DNA from: W11650 sp041844915
GTDB lineage: Bacteria > Bacillota > Clostridia > Lachnospirales > Vallitaleaceae
Direction of reading: 5' to 3'
NCBI GenBank assembly: GCA_041844915.1
Contig: JBGZBY010000110.1
Location: forward strand, 1 to 64,000
DNA length: 64,000 nucleotides
The position numbers and the translations under genes were made by a program. The notes under the pieces were generated by a model. The model worked only from the letters and a program-made list of their open reading frames with translations, was not told the DNA's origin and searched no databases. Below, piece by piece: positions 27,161 through 37,347 of the stretch; the stretch's first letter is position 1; the number at the start of each line of letters is the position of its first letter.

Positions 27161-27321
27161 CCTTATCGCCACCCATCTCATTGCCGGAAAAGCTGATATT
27201 TCCGGCTTCCATCGCGCTTTTTTCTCCGAGATCCCCTATAAAAGAAAGTCCGAACCCCTGCTGCCGATTTGTTTCTTTTATATTACCATCAAACGCCCCG
27301 ATAAACAAGTTAAATTTTAAA

Positions 27322-27373
27322 GCCGGCTGGGAAAATGGAAGCTTATTTTATATCCTTCCATTTCCCAGCCGGC
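27322..27373 (-). terminator. Hairpin ending the polysaccharide-lyase locus
   Basis: Nearly perfect 19-20-base arms (27322-27341 and 27355-27373) with one bulged A. On the minus strand the stem is followed by a broken T run (TTTAAAATTTAAC); on the plus side there are eight A residues. A strong stem with a modest tail, placed 50 bases beyond the lyase stop codon. Confidence 0.6.
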
Positions 27374-27425
27374 AAAAAAAACCTGCCTTACATGCGTATT
27401 TTACAGTAAAATCCCCGCTGCCGCT

Positions 27426-30400
27426 CTAGCCCTTCAGCAGCTTTAAAATTCTATGAAGCATGACCGCCAGCTCCGCTCTGGTCATTGTTCGCTTCGGCAT
27501 AAGCAGACCGTCCTTCCCCTTGATTAAGCCCATTTGCACCAGTTGAGCAACATAGGGTCTGGCATAATCGGCAACCTCCGCTCCATCGGCAAACACATTC
27601 AGCACAGCATCCGCCTGTGCCTCGCCCATGCTCCATTTTCCGAATCTACCCAGAACAGTAAAAAGCTCCTGCCGGCTGATCTTCTTTTCCGGATAAAACT
27701 GCTCGGAGCCTTCTCCTTGCATGATTCCCAGCGTTTTTATCCGCTCTGCGGCCGGTTGATACCATGGCTGTCCCTGTTCTGGCTTAGGCAAAGCAACTTG
27801 TCCGTCTAAATAATCCAGCAGATTGGATATGATTTGAGCAGTTTCCGCCCGACTGACCGTTGCCTCCGGACGAAAAGCAGAGTCGGCATAACCCTTTAAA
27901 ATCCCTGCCGCCACCACGTCACCGATTTCCTCTGCTGCCCAACTGGCTTGAATATCCTTTATTTGGGCAAAGACCTCCACCCGCTTTTGTTCTCTTTCCT
28001 TTTCCGCTTGCAGCTCCTTCGCGCTCTGCTCGGACTCAACTGCTTCGGACTTACCCGGCAGCTGAGCCGACGGTTCGGGTGTTACCGGCGGCTGATACGC
28101 GCTGATTGGATTGGATGGCTCTGCCGGTGTAGTCGGCTCCTCCGGCTTTTCCCATTCATAGCTGCCCTGCAAGGCTGCTTCCTTGCCTTTGGCGCCGGCC
28201 AGATTGATCTCCAGCTCCAAGGGCATGGTATTTATTACCCTGATGTTGGCATCGCTTTTGTCAATCCTGATTTCCTTGTCGCTTTGCCATGTCAGGCGAA
28301 TCGGCGCATTCAGCTTCATAGTAGGATCAGCCACTGACAAAGAGAAGCTTCCATCCTTTTGCCGAACCATTACCGACGCCGGTTTGTCGATGCGGAGATG
28401 ATCAACCTCTGCGCCGGAGCCAGCAAAAACATTGGCCGCCAAAATCCCCAACTTCTTTTCATATACCGCCTGTACATCCTCGCTGTTTGCCAGCACCTCA
28501 TAATGCGGCGCCTGCGCATATGCCTTGACCTCATCGGCGGATTTTCCCGGCAGAATGGCATAGCTGTAGCTGTCCTTCACCGGATTCTTTCCATGCTCCT
28601 GCCACAGCATCAGATAATTGCGTTCCAATATATCGTCGCTGCCCTTGGCATTGACCGCCTTCCATGTACTGACCCGCTTTTGCTTGATTCCGCTTAATTT
28701 TATAGGAGTCGGAAAGAAATAACCGATGGAAGCCGATGGGGCGGTATTGCCTTCTAAATAGGCCCACGTCACAGCATCAAAGTCCTCCTTCACCGCAGAA
28801 GTCTTCTCCAGCACCGACTTTCCATTGATCAGAACCTGATTGCCGGCATCCGGCCGAATCATCCGGTTTTCAACAATGGTTTCAATATCCCGATCGTCTG
28901 TTGAAGAAATCCCGCTTCCCAGAGCAATCACCTCATCATCAAAGAAAAACCATGACTTATTCGCTTTCAGACTCGTCCGATAGTTCGTCACATTCTTACG
29001 CACCGGCTCCGCCAGCACCATCGCTCCCGTGCTATAGAGCTGATCCAGAGAAACGCCGCCTACAAAGTCGCTGTTCATCGTAAATTCTTCCTTGTGATCC
29101 TCTCTTAAACGAGTCACTACGTCGATTGTTGTGCCTGACAGGCGATAGGAATCCACCGTCGGCCAAAAAGCGTCGTCATACTGACCACTGTCTGCATTGA
29201 GCAGATACAAGGTACCATTTCCCTGATTCCAGCCCTGCAAATTTTCGCCGTTCATCATTTCAAAATTCTGGATACGGGAAGAATACATTGCCAAAGCAAT
29301 CGCATAATCTCCCCGATGATGGACGATCCTGTCCATATTGGCAAACACATGACTGCGGATATATGGCTCTCCTACTACAGCCATTTGCTTTAGTTCCTCA
29401 TATTCCTTTAGCATGGCTATATTCGACGCATTAGCCTTAACATCGTAAAAGCTGTTTTTTTCCATATAGCGCAGAGCAAGAGAGCTCCATAGCTCCTTTT
29501 TCTCCGCTGGCGCTCCTTGGGCAGCCGCATACAACATTCTTGCAATCCTATAACCATCAGCATAGCTATTGCCTGCCTCCGTTCCCTGCGCCTGCCTAGA
29601 TACACTTCTACCTGCCACAATTGGAAATGCTTGTCCGTCAAAAACCATCGGAATAAAGGATTCCTCCAGCCATGCATAAACATTCTGATAGTCCGGATCC
29701 GTAATCTTCCAACGACTTTGCTTTAATTTCTGCTCCAGCTCGGTCAAACCACTAATCAATACCATACCATATGCCGTAGTATAGGGAATGTTCTTATGTT
29801 GAATAAAACTACCATCCCGATAAAAGCCATCGCCACTGGTTACATATTGATAAACATCATGCAGAGCATCGACCGAATGCCGAATCAGATCCGGATTTTT
29901 GGCATTGATTCCCAAAAGCAGGTCGGCAATACAGGTATCCACCCGATTGGCTCCGATACTGTCTTGCATTGGCAAAGCTTCCTTTGGTGATATGGAATTT
30001 CTGTTGTAATACGATTTTTCTGGATTCGGCTGAAAGCGGAAGATCGCATTTAAATAGTCCATTCTTACTCGCGGTTCTAAATCTTCATACATTGTCGCTA
30101 TCATCTCGCCCAAAACCTTGGTAACACCAATTTCCCACTGCCACCAGTTGCCGTTTTCCCTAGCAAACGGATTATACGCCTTTTCATAGAGGAGCGCCAA
30201 TCCATCCTTAATGGTCTGGTAAAGTGTAGTATCGTTTTCAAATTTACTTCCATAGGTATGGTATGCTCGCAATAGGGTATTTAGCCATACATAAGAATTG
30301 CGCATATTATTGGCGGCATCTGCCGGCTTTACCTGTTTTCCGTTTGAATCAATAGACAACGGATAATTCGTAAACACCGAAGTACGGGCAACTCCTTTAT

Positions 30401-32213
30401 TCAGTGCAGCCAAATATTCGTCAGCCCGCTCATCAATTCGCTGAATCAACTCCTTGATTTGCGGATCGTTTAAATCATAAAAGCTCTTTTTAATAGCAAA
30501 CCGTTTGCGCAGCGCATCAAATTCATCTTCTCCCTTCACAGTATAAAGCACTGGCGTCTTTTCGCTGTTGTAGGAGGATATCTTGACTACCGGTTGATCG
30601 TCCTTTTTGGGTTTTAAATAAAAGCCGTAATAAGTGTGGCTCTTTACATGATTCGTTACATCTACGCTATACCAACCCTGATTGGTTATATTCAGCTCAT
30701 ATATCATCTCTGTTTCTTTCTCTGCCGGAGTTTGACTGGTCGTATTTTCTCCGACCTGAGCTGTATTCTTTAGACCCCAGATTTCAACTGGAACCGGCTC
30801 ATCCTTGTAATCCTCCTGCACATAAAAGCGAAGAAACGCGCTATCCGGATTGTCCGCTGTAACATCCTCGGTATAAAGATATGCCGAATATTCCTTGCCC
30901 ACCAGCAGAGTATCGGTTTTATCCCGATTTTTATTCGGCTCCTTGGCATTGACATAAAGACTCTTTAACATAACCTCCTGCCCTTGCATTGTTATTTTTC
31001 TGTCAACTTTATCAACATCGACATCCACCTGCGTATCGCCGGTAATCGGAGTCGTACCGCTGCTCTCTCTTGTCAGAACAAGCTCCGGCTTTTTCCCCGA
31101 CAATGCGCCGCTGATATTGAGATACACCTCAGAACGCTTATCTCCCCGCAAGCGAAAGGACAGCTTTTCCCCTGTGGAATGTTTCTGAAAATAGTCGGTT
31201 ACATCGACTTCCACCCATGCTCCTGCTGTTACCTTGGCGTTGCCGATATAATCCTCTGTATATTCATATTTTCCACTGCTATCCTTGGGTTGATTTTCCC
31301 AATTCAGTTCCTTTTCCTTCCAATCAGCGGAAAAACCGTAAATTTCAATTGCAGCAGCATCTGCCGGCTTGGGTGGCTTAACATCTGCTCTAGTGATATA
31401 AAGTCTCACTACGGCACTCTTAACATTTGAATAATCTTCTTTTGGCAAATCAAAACCGATTACTCCATCTCGGCGATATTTATTATTTCCGGCATATTTC
31501 ACAATCATAGAAGCTTTATTGCCATTGACATCGTTTGGTTTAGCTCCGTCCAAATGAGTGCTCCTTGCCGCTTTCAAAGTTTGCTCTATCAGTTGTGGAG
31601 AAGATACAGCCAGCGGCTGCGCCAAGCTGCGCTCGATCTCCAGTTGTGGAGCGTTGGCATGATTGGCGCCGCCCAATTTGATATATGCTCCCGTCCTATC
31701 CTCTCCCGTCAAATGAAAGGACAGATTGTGCTTTCCCGCCGACAGGCTCTGCTGAAAATACTGCGTAACATCAATCTCCAGCCAGCTATTTTCCGTTTCC
31801 GGCAAATTCTTTTCGGCAATCAGAAACTCCCCGCTGAAATCCGGCTGACTGTTCCAATTCACATTCGCTTCATCCCAAAGGGCATCAAAAGCGAACACCT
31901 GAACCGCCGCCTGTGTTATGGTATAGGACGACTTCAGCTGTGATGCCGCCGTCAGAAATAAGCGCAGGGTCGCCCTAGTAACATCGCTGTAATCCCCCTG
32001 CGGAACCTCAAAGCCGATTACTCCATCTCGGCGGTAAGTGCCGGCATCCCATTTGATGATCAGCTCCTTATTCCTGTTCTGCGACTGCGCAGGATTTCTT
32101 CCATCCAAAAAAGTACTTCGCGCCGCCAAATACAATGACGCTTCCGCCGTCTGACCGGCGAATAAAATAAATGCTAAACAAAATGCCAATACTTTATTCC
32201 ATGATATTTTCAT
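27426..32213 (-). CDS. SLH-anchored polysaccharide lyase family 8 enzyme with CBM96-like domains
   Basis: A 1595-residue cell-surface lyase. Signal peptide 1-25. Two DNRLRE/CBM96-like carbohydrate-binding domains follow (about 26-195 and 212-382; both contain YRRDGVIGF and end in an EVDVT/EIDVT...YFQ motif), then a third, more diverged copy (about 410-560). The PL8 catalytic part spans about 565-1340. Its residues line up with pneumococcal hyaluronate lyase at identical spacing: Asn756 (GANRVD), His806 (GSFIQHKN), Tyr815 (TAYG), Arg869 and Arg873 (GRSVSR). A Pro-rich linker and three SLH repeats (about 1415-1595) bind it to the wall. PL8 members cut hyaluronan, chondroitin or xanthan by beta-elimination; which one is open. 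The ATG follows AAGGA, 21 bases after the cytoplasmic lyase gene. Confidence 0.92.
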   Translation of the reverse strand: MKISWNKVLAFCLAFILFAGQTAEASLYLAARSTFLDGRNPAQSQNRNKELIIKWDAGTYRRDGVIGFEVPQGDYSDVTRATLRLFLTAASQLKSSYTITQAAVQVFAFDALWDEANVNWNSQPDFSGEFLIAEKNLPETENSWLEIDVTQYFQQSLSAGKHNLSFHLTGEDRTGAYIKLGGANHANAPQLEIERSLAQPLAVSSPQLIEQTLKAARSTHLDGAKPNDVNGNKASMIVKYAGNNKYRRDGVIGFDLPKEDYSNVKSAVVRLYITRADVKPPKPADAAAIEIYGFSADWKEKELNWENQPKDSSGKYEYTEDYIGNAKVTAGAWVEVDVTDYFQKHSTGEKLSFRLRGDKRSEVYLNISGALSGKKPELVLTRESSGTTPITGDTQVDVDVDKVDRKITMQGQEVMLKSLYVNAKEPNKNRDKTDTLLVGKEYSAYLYTEDVTADNPDSAFLRFYVQEDYKDEPVPVEIWGLKNTAQVGENTTSQTPAEKETEMIYELNITNQGWYSVDVTNHVKSHTYYGFYLKPKKDDQPVVKISSYNSEKTPVLYTVKGEDEFDALRKRFAIKKSFYDLNDPQIKELIQRIDERADEYLAALNKGVARTSVFTNYPLSIDSNGKQVKPADAANNMRNSYVWLNTLLRAYHTYGSKFENDTTLYQTIKDGLALLYEKAYNPFARENGNWWQWEIGVTKVLGEMIATMYEDLEPRVRMDYLNAIFRFQPNPEKSYYNRNSISPKEALPMQDSIGANRVDTCIADLLLGINAKNPDLIRHSVDALHDVYQYVTSGDGFYRDGSFIQHKNIPYTTAYGMVLISGLTELEQKLKQSRWKITDPDYQNVYAWLEESFIPMVFDGQAFPIVAGRSVSRQAQGTEAGNSYADGYRIARMLYAAAQGAPAEKKELWSSLALRYMEKNSFYDVKANASNIAMLKEYEELKQMAVVGEPYIRSHVFANMDRIVHHRGDYAIALAMYSSRIQNFEMMNGENLQGWNQGNGTLYLLNADSGQYDDAFWPTVDSYRLSGTTIDVVTRLREDHKEEFTMNSDFVGGVSLDQLYSTGAMVLAEPVRKNVTNYRTSLKANKSWFFFDDEVIALGSGISSTDDRDIETIVENRMIRPDAGNQVLINGKSVLEKTSAVKEDFDAVTWAYLEGNTAPSASIGYFFPTPIKLSGIKQKRVSTWKAVNAKGSDDILERNYLMLWQEHGKNPVKDSYSYAILPGKSADEVKAYAQAPHYEVLANSEDVQAVYEKKLGILAANVFAGSGAEVDHLRIDKPASVMVRQKDGSFSLSVADPTMKLNAPIRLTWQSDKEIRIDKSDANIRVINTMPLELEINLAGAKGKEAALQGSYEWEKPEEPTTPAEPSNPISAYQPPVTPEPSAQLPGKSEAVESEQSAKELQAEKEREQKRVEVFAQIKDIQASWAAEEIGDVVAAGILKGYADSAFRPEATVSRAETAQIISNLLDYLDGQVALPKPEQGQPWYQPAAERIKTLGIMQGEGSEQFYPEKKISRQELFTVLGRFGKWSMGEAQADAVLNVFADGAEVADYARPYVAQLVQMGLIKGKDGLLMPKRTMTRAELAVMLHRILKLLKG

Positions 32214-32234
32214 TTTTTCCTTGCCTTTCCTTCG

Positions 32235-35200
32235 TCATTTCCCTTTGCCGATGTTACCCGTCGTCTTTCCGACTGCTTTTTTAAGGATCAGCTCCACGCT
32301 TCCGCCGCCGATTCCCCAAAAGGTCAGTATCGTTTCCTCGCTTTCGGTATCGCGACTGATTGCCAGCAGCGATGTGCATTCCTTACTTCCCTGCCAGTCC
32401 TCCGCCGGAGCAAAAAGCCCCTTCAAAACAATTTTCGTTTCCTTTCCAATGCTCATATTATGTATCCATGGCCTGGAATAAACACTTCGTTCAAGCTGTC
32501 TGCCCTGCTCATCATACTGCTCCTCATCCATTCCCTCGTACAACCGCAGATCGGGATCGCAGAAGCTAAGTCGAACACCGCCTCCCGCTTCTCTAGCAAT
32601 CATACACAGACAAGCTCGGCTGGCGCTGCAAAGGATGTCATTTTCCTTTCTCAGCTTTTTATGGTATGCCCCAAAGAGCACATAGCTGAAGGTTTTTTCG
32701 GAAAAGTGCTCCACAATATGCGCCTGCGCGTTTTTTTGATGAACCCGATAAAACGGCTCTTTCTTCCATTTTCTGGTTTCCTCAAAAAAATCCATCGGAT
32801 CCGTATCAACCCCGATAATATATTCATAATCCTCTTTTTTCGGTGCTTTTCCATGGTCGATCAATGCTTTGGCAAAATATCCGCTTGCCGCCTTTCCGGT
32901 ATTTTGCGTGGGCGTTGTCTGAAAGCTACATCTGACCTCTATTTTTGCCTTTTTCGGAATAAAATAGCTGTTTCGATAGGCATCCGCCAGCACCATCCCA
33001 TTGCGGTGCTTTTCGCAAAAATATTCCAGCACCTTAATCTGCCGTTTATTGACAAAGATCGATGCCGTTCCTTCCGAAAGCAGGCTTTGAAACAAGGTCG
33101 TGATTGTCCGATGCTCCTCGTCCTTGCCGCTGATATCCGACGCTAAGCGAAGAATCGTATTTCCAAAGAAAAAACTGGACAAATTGGCGCGATGGCTCTC
33201 GTCATACTTGGCATGTCCATGCAGCTTCATGGCAAATATTCCGTTTTCCCCCAAGCTAAGGCCTCCAGCAAAGGCTTCATCCGTCAGCAGCATTTCCTCA
33301 TAGCCGCTGAATTCATCGACATTATACACCTTTGACCGCAGCTCGGCAAAGGGCAGCTCAACCGCCGTCGTACCGGAAAAGCTGTTCCAATCAAAACCTT
33401 CGGCCTGATAGCCGTTAGATTTCAACGTTATGGGATGCCCTTGGCTTAGAATTTGCAAATGCCCATAGCTGATATATCTGCCATATAGATTGTTGGCAAC
33501 ATAGCTTTCATGACTCCAAAGATAGCGGTTGTGCCCGCGAATTGCCGCCAACCATTCCCCTCTCCTGTGAAAGGAGGCACATGCCCAGTTCATGGTCAAA
33601 TGCCCATTCGGCGTCTGCTCCGCCCGACAGCCCTTTGCCGCCAGTTCGGCAATCCTTCTTTGCGTAAGCTCCGGCTTGGAAAACTCTAAGCTCTCCGACA
33701 GCGTTCCCTCCAGCCGCAAATAGATATTCCCCATTTTCTTTCCTTTGCCGCTGGCTTCTTCGGCTAATGCCATATAATAAAACACCTCTCCGGTCAAATG
33801 CGTATGCTCTCCGTCTGTTTTGGGATGTCTGGCGGACAAAGCGGTTGGCCAATGCTTCAAATTGCAGTACCAGCGCATTTTTTCCAGTGCGTTTTCCACA
33901 ATTCCATAGGCTCTGGGCGATATTTCAGCCAAGGTTCCCGCTAAAAAGTAAATCAGCGGCGTCAGGCTCTTAAGTCCATCTAAGCCATATGCCGGATAGT
34001 GGCTGCAATGATGAAACATGGAGCCGTCCGGCTTAAAAATGCCCTCCAGTCCCTTGGCGTACTCAATGGATTGATTCAGCCATGAGGCAAATTCTGTCAG
34101 CAGCTTGCAGCGATAGAGCTCCTCATTTTCCAGCAAAATCGTCATCAGCATGGCATGGGAATAGGTGTTTAAAACATCAATATTGATCGAGCTTTCCTCG
34201 TTTAGGCAATACACTCTGCCTAATCCGGTCATCCAGACTGTCATTTCCTTCAGATCCTCCAGAAGCCTTGCCTTTTTTGCTCCCAAGTAATCGCTCATCA
34301 AAAAGATACTGTCAAACAACTCCTTTAAGACATAGCCATAGTGATGCGTCGTTCCTAAGCTGCTTCCATATGCCAATCCCTGATCCCACAAATGCTCGAT
34401 CAGCGTCACATATCTCTCGGCCGCTTCCTCCCGTCCTTCTCTTACAAAATACAGCGCCATATCCAGCAGCAGCTCCGCCGTTTCCCTCATATCTATGCTG
34501 ACGCCCTGCTCTTTCAGCTCACGCCTCTTTTCCTCCGGCAAAATCTCCAGCGTATACACACTGTCAATGGAGCGGCCGGTTAAAATACCGTTTCTTTCTC
34601 TCCAATCGTATTTATCAAATCCTTCGCATATTTTTTCAAAGGAAAGCCGGCTCTGCCTTTCCGCATATTTTTCCAGCAAATAGGTTTTTTGCCTTTGCAG
34701 GATGACCGCCGTCGTATTTTTTATGCTGCCCTTCTGGCAAATCAAATTTTCCTCGACTGCATCCTCTTGCAGCTTTTTTCTGTATTCCTCAAAATGCAGC
34801 AGCTTCATCCAATGTCCAGACGCGCCGATGCTCGGATTGACCTGCCTGACCTGCCGATCCGGCGTCGGATGTCTGGGATCTATTTTGGCCGCCAGCTGAA
34901 CATCACTTAAATAAAGACAGCCCTCCTCCTCCGGAAATTCAATCCTGAGGGTATCCATTCCTTCCTCCGGCCTTCCGATCATATCTCTTTCATAAATCAG
35001 CCAAGCCGTTCTCCAGCCGTTAAAATCAAGTCCAAAGGAAAACCAGCAGCAGCTTTTCCCTTCCTTTCGGAAGCTGATCTTTAATTCTCCCTTATGAGGC
35101 CTCGTCTGATAGACCCATAGGCAAAAGGCATCTCTTGCCTGATCAGTTCCTCCTCCGGAGAAAAAGCGAAAGGGATTCTCCTGTCGAAGCTCTACTACCG

Positions 35201-35351
35201 CATTGGGCTGATAGCAAAGCCTTAGGCTGCCCTCCTGATATTTAAAATGATCGGATGTCATTGTCAGCTTTACTTTTTCTGATGAACCAATTATGCGCTC
35301 CAATAAATCTGAATTTCTCACAATACCCTCTTTTTCTATACTTTCCTGCAT
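32235..35351 (-). CDS. Chondroitin-sulfate-ABC-lyase-like PL8 enzyme, no signal peptide
   Basis: The 1038 residues follow the layout of Proteus chondroitin ABC lyase: N-terminal jelly-roll (FRFFSGGGTDQARDAF, LDFNGWRTAWLIYERDM), helical catalytic domain, and central/C-terminal beta domains. Candidate catalytic residues match by motif and spacing: His448 and Tyr455 (DGSMFHHCSHYPAYG), Arg508 (SARHP) and Glu615 (SHESY). The segment FHRRGEWLAAIRGHNRYLWSHESY is strongly lyase-like. There is no signal peptide, so the enzyme should act on imported oligosaccharides in the cytoplasm. The ATG at 35351 touches GGAGG directly; a GTG at 35321 with AGAGGG at better spacing may be the real start. Same strand as, and 21 bases before, the surface lyase. 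Confidence 0.87.
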   Translation of the reverse strand: MQESIEKEGIVRNSDLLERIIGSSEKVKLTMTSDHFKYQEGSLRLCYQPNAVVELRQENPFRFFSGGGTDQARDAFCLWVYQTRPHKGELKISFRKEGKSCCWFSFGLDFNGWRTAWLIYERDMIGRPEEGMDTLRIEFPEEEGCLYLSDVQLAAKIDPRHPTPDRQVRQVNPSIGASGHWMKLLHFEEYRKKLQEDAVEENLICQKGSIKNTTAVILQRQKTYLLEKYAERQSRLSFEKICEGFDKYDWRERNGILTGRSIDSVYTLEILPEEKRRELKEQGVSIDMRETAELLLDMALYFVREGREEAAERYVTLIEHLWDQGLAYGSSLGTTHHYGYVLKELFDSIFLMSDYLGAKKARLLEDLKEMTVWMTGLGRVYCLNEESSINIDVLNTYSHAMLMTILLENEELYRCKLLTEFASWLNQSIEYAKGLEGIFKPDGSMFHHCSHYPAYGLDGLKSLTPLIYFLAGTLAEISPRAYGIVENALEKMRWYCNLKHWPTALSARHPKTDGEHTHLTGEVFYYMALAEEASGKGKKMGNIYLRLEGTLSESLEFSKPELTQRRIAELAAKGCRAEQTPNGHLTMNWACASFHRRGEWLAAIRGHNRYLWSHESYVANNLYGRYISYGHLQILSQGHPITLKSNGYQAEGFDWNSFSGTTAVELPFAELRSKVYNVDEFSGYEEMLLTDEAFAGGLSLGENGIFAMKLHGHAKYDESHRANLSSFFFGNTILRLASDISGKDEEHRTITTLFQSLLSEGTASIFVNKRQIKVLEYFCEKHRNGMVLADAYRNSYFIPKKAKIEVRCSFQTTPTQNTGKAASGYFAKALIDHGKAPKKEDYEYIIGVDTDPMDFFEETRKWKKEPFYRVHQKNAQAHIVEHFSEKTFSYVLFGAYHKKLRKENDILCSASRACLCMIAREAGGGVRLSFCDPDLRLYEGMDEEQYDEQGRQLERSVYSRPWIHNMSIGKETKIVLKGLFAPAEDWQGSKECTSLLAISRDTESEETILTFWGIGGGSVELILKKAVGKTTGNIGKGK

Positions 35352-35518
35352 CCTCCGCCAGCCGGCGGCATCGTGTTTTTCTTAAGTGACAATTTTCCTA
35401 CTTTTTCGGCAAATTGTCCATCGCAGAGTTTCGGTCTAAACGAAAAAGCCCCTTCTACTATGGCTACGCCATGCAAAAATTCCCTCTGCTCCTTCGCCTA
35501 TAAATACTGTCAGTTGTG

Positions 35519-35552
35519 AAAAAGAGCAAATAGGAGAACCTATTTGCTCTTT
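35519..35552 (-). terminator. Terminator after the sugar-binding lipoprotein gene
   Basis: A perfect 14-base stem (35521-35534 and 35539-35552) with loop AGAA; on the minus strand TTTTT follows. It should limit read-through from the transporter genes into the lyase genes, which need their own promoter or partial read-through; I found no convincing promoter between 35352 and 35518. Confidence 0.8.
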
Positions 35553-35562
35553 CGTCATTCTC

Positions 35563-37194
35563 TTATTTCGCCAAATTGCTCATGTAACGATCATAAGCCT
35601 CTTGTTGAATTTTAATGGCTTCTTCCATTCCGAATTTTTCCATAGCAGCCTTAAAGTTGTCATAGCCGCCTTCCACGTCTTCAGAACCTAGTACCCACTT
35701 TTGTGCCGTTTCTACCTTCAAGGTATCAATAGCTGTCATTAATTCTGTCATTCTAAGATTTTCTTCTTCGGTATACTGCAAGGTCGGGAACTGCGGACCA
35801 AAGTAATTGTTGTCCACATACATCTGAACTCCTGCCAAAGCGTCCTTATTCATCAACTGCTTCTCATATTCAAAATCCTGCTGCACGCCGATGGTCATTT
35901 GGCAGCCAAAGCCTCTCAAATTGACAACCGGGTCGCCATTGATTAAAATTTCTTCCTTAAATACCGGCTTGCCGTCAACCATTGTATAGGTTTCGCCCTC
36001 TACACCAAAGTTGTTAAGTCTGCGACCTTCCTCGGTAAAGAAGAAGTCAAAGTATTTCATGGTTGCAACCGGATCCGGATTGCTGGCAGCAATGCCCCAG
36101 CCGCTCCAGTGAAGCTTGCTGCGAACCGTTCTTTCATATGCCTTGCCGTTATTGTCAGCCGGCGGAGCAATGACCGCAAAATTAAAGCCTTCCGGCATTC
36201 CTTCATTGCTGTTATACTTTGAAGTGCTGGCAAACCAGTCATGAGTCATACCGCCCAGGTCTTCCTTCAGCATAACATCTCTGGCCGTCTTTCCGCGAGT
36301 ATAGATTTCTTGGTCAATCAAGCCTTCCTTATACCATTGTGCCAAATTCTTGTAGGCTTCCTTATACGCCGGCTCATATGGACCATATTTTACCTTTCCG
36401 TCCTCGGCATACCAGCCTTCCTTTGCCCCCCAAAGCTGAGCAAAATCGGCGAATACGGTTTTCGGGCTTCCGTCGCGGTTGAAATAAGGTACTTCATCTG
36501 CCTTGCCATTGCCATTCGGATCCTTTTCTTTAAAGGCCAGCAGCACGTCGTGCAGCTCCTGTGCATTGGTCGGCTCCTTAAGACCTAACTTATCCAGCCA
36601 GTCCTTACGCATGTACCAGCCCTGCGCTGCATCTCCGTCCGGAATGTAGGGGATGGAGTAGATATGTCCGTCTGCTGCTGTTACATGGTTCTTGATTTCC
36701 GGATTGGCATCAAGAAATGCTTTAATGTTCGGAGCATGCTCCATCAATTCATCCAATGGAAGAAACGCACCTTGCTGTGCCAAATCTCTGATCTGTCCGT
36801 TATCCCAGCAGACGATATCCGCCAACTGTCCGGAAGCCGCCATCAAGGTAAAGGCTTCCTTGTTGTTGGACGAGGACTGAGAAACATATCCCTTTAAGGA
36901 AATGTTGGTCAGCTCCGCTGCTTTTTTCATAACCGGGTTGTCCTCTTTGTAAGGCTCATGCAAAAAATAAAATATGCTAAGCTCCAAAGGCTTTTCACTG
37001 GCTAAGGTACTCATCGTTTCCGTTGCGGCTTCCTCCTTAGTTTCCTCCGTTGCCTTGGTTTCCGTCGCAGCCGTTTCCGTCGTAGTGGTTTTTTCCTCCG
37101 TCACGGTTTGCTTTTCCTCTGTCGCTGGCTTAGTACAAGCCGTTGCGCCTACTGCCAGCACAAGAGCCAGCATCAAAGTTAATAAACGCTTCAT
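35563..37194 (-). CDS. Sugar ABC transporter substrate-binding lipoprotein (LplA type)
   Basis: The 543-residue binding protein of a CUT1-type oligosaccharide importer. Lipoprotein signal with lipobox GATAC (Cys20), then a 40-residue linker of Thr, Glu, Ala and Lys that would span the wall. The mature domain has the LplA/YtcQ-type features: SIFYFLHEPYKEDNPVMKKAAELTNI, DIVCWDNGQIRDLAQQGAFLPLDELM and DPNGNGKADEVPYF. It follows the two permease genes after 150 bases that contain a small hairpin. AAGGAGG precedes the ATG. No ATP-binding subunit is present; such systems usually borrow a shared MsmX-type ATPase. The ligand is probably an unsaturated oligosaccharide from the surface lyase (inference). 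Confidence 0.9.
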   Translation of the reverse strand: MKRLLTLMLALVLAVGATACTKPATEEKQTVTEEKTTTTETAATETKATEETKEEAATETMSTLASEKPLELSIFYFLHEPYKEDNPVMKKAAELTNISLKGYVSQSSSNNKEAFTLMAASGQLADIVCWDNGQIRDLAQQGAFLPLDELMEHAPNIKAFLDANPEIKNHVTAADGHIYSIPYIPDGDAAQGWYMRKDWLDKLGLKEPTNAQELHDVLLAFKEKDPNGNGKADEVPYFNRDGSPKTVFADFAQLWGAKEGWYAEDGKVKYGPYEPAYKEAYKNLAQWYKEGLIDQEIYTRGKTARDVMLKEDLGGMTHDWFASTSKYNSNEGMPEGFNFAVIAPPADNNGKAYERTVRSKLHWSGWGIAASNPDPVATMKYFDFFFTEEGRRLNNFGVEGETYTMVDGKPVFKEEILINGDPVVNLRGFGCQMTIGVQQDFEYEKQLMNKDALAGVQMYVDNNYFGPQFPTLQYTEEENLRMTELMTAIDTLKVETAQKWVLGSEDVEGGYDNFKAAMEKFGMEEAIKIQQEAYDRYMSNLAK

Positions 37195-37291
37195 TTTTTC
37201 CTCCTTTTATTGTATATGTATTATACCTTTTACTTGATTCCGCCCATCTCCTCGGCCAAATGCCAAAGCTTCGGTATAGAATCAGTATATT

Positions 37292-37313
37292 AAAAGATCG
37301 GGGATTCCCGATC
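37292..37313 (-). terminator. Attenuator-like hairpin between permease and binding-protein genes
   Basis: GATCGGG/CCCGATC with loop GATT; on the minus strand TTTTAATATAC follows. It probably tunes or protects the transcript rather than ending it fully, since the binding-protein gene follows. Confidence 0.5.
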
Positions 37314-37347
37314 AGTGGGACCGTTAAAATACTCCAAAAACTCGCTT

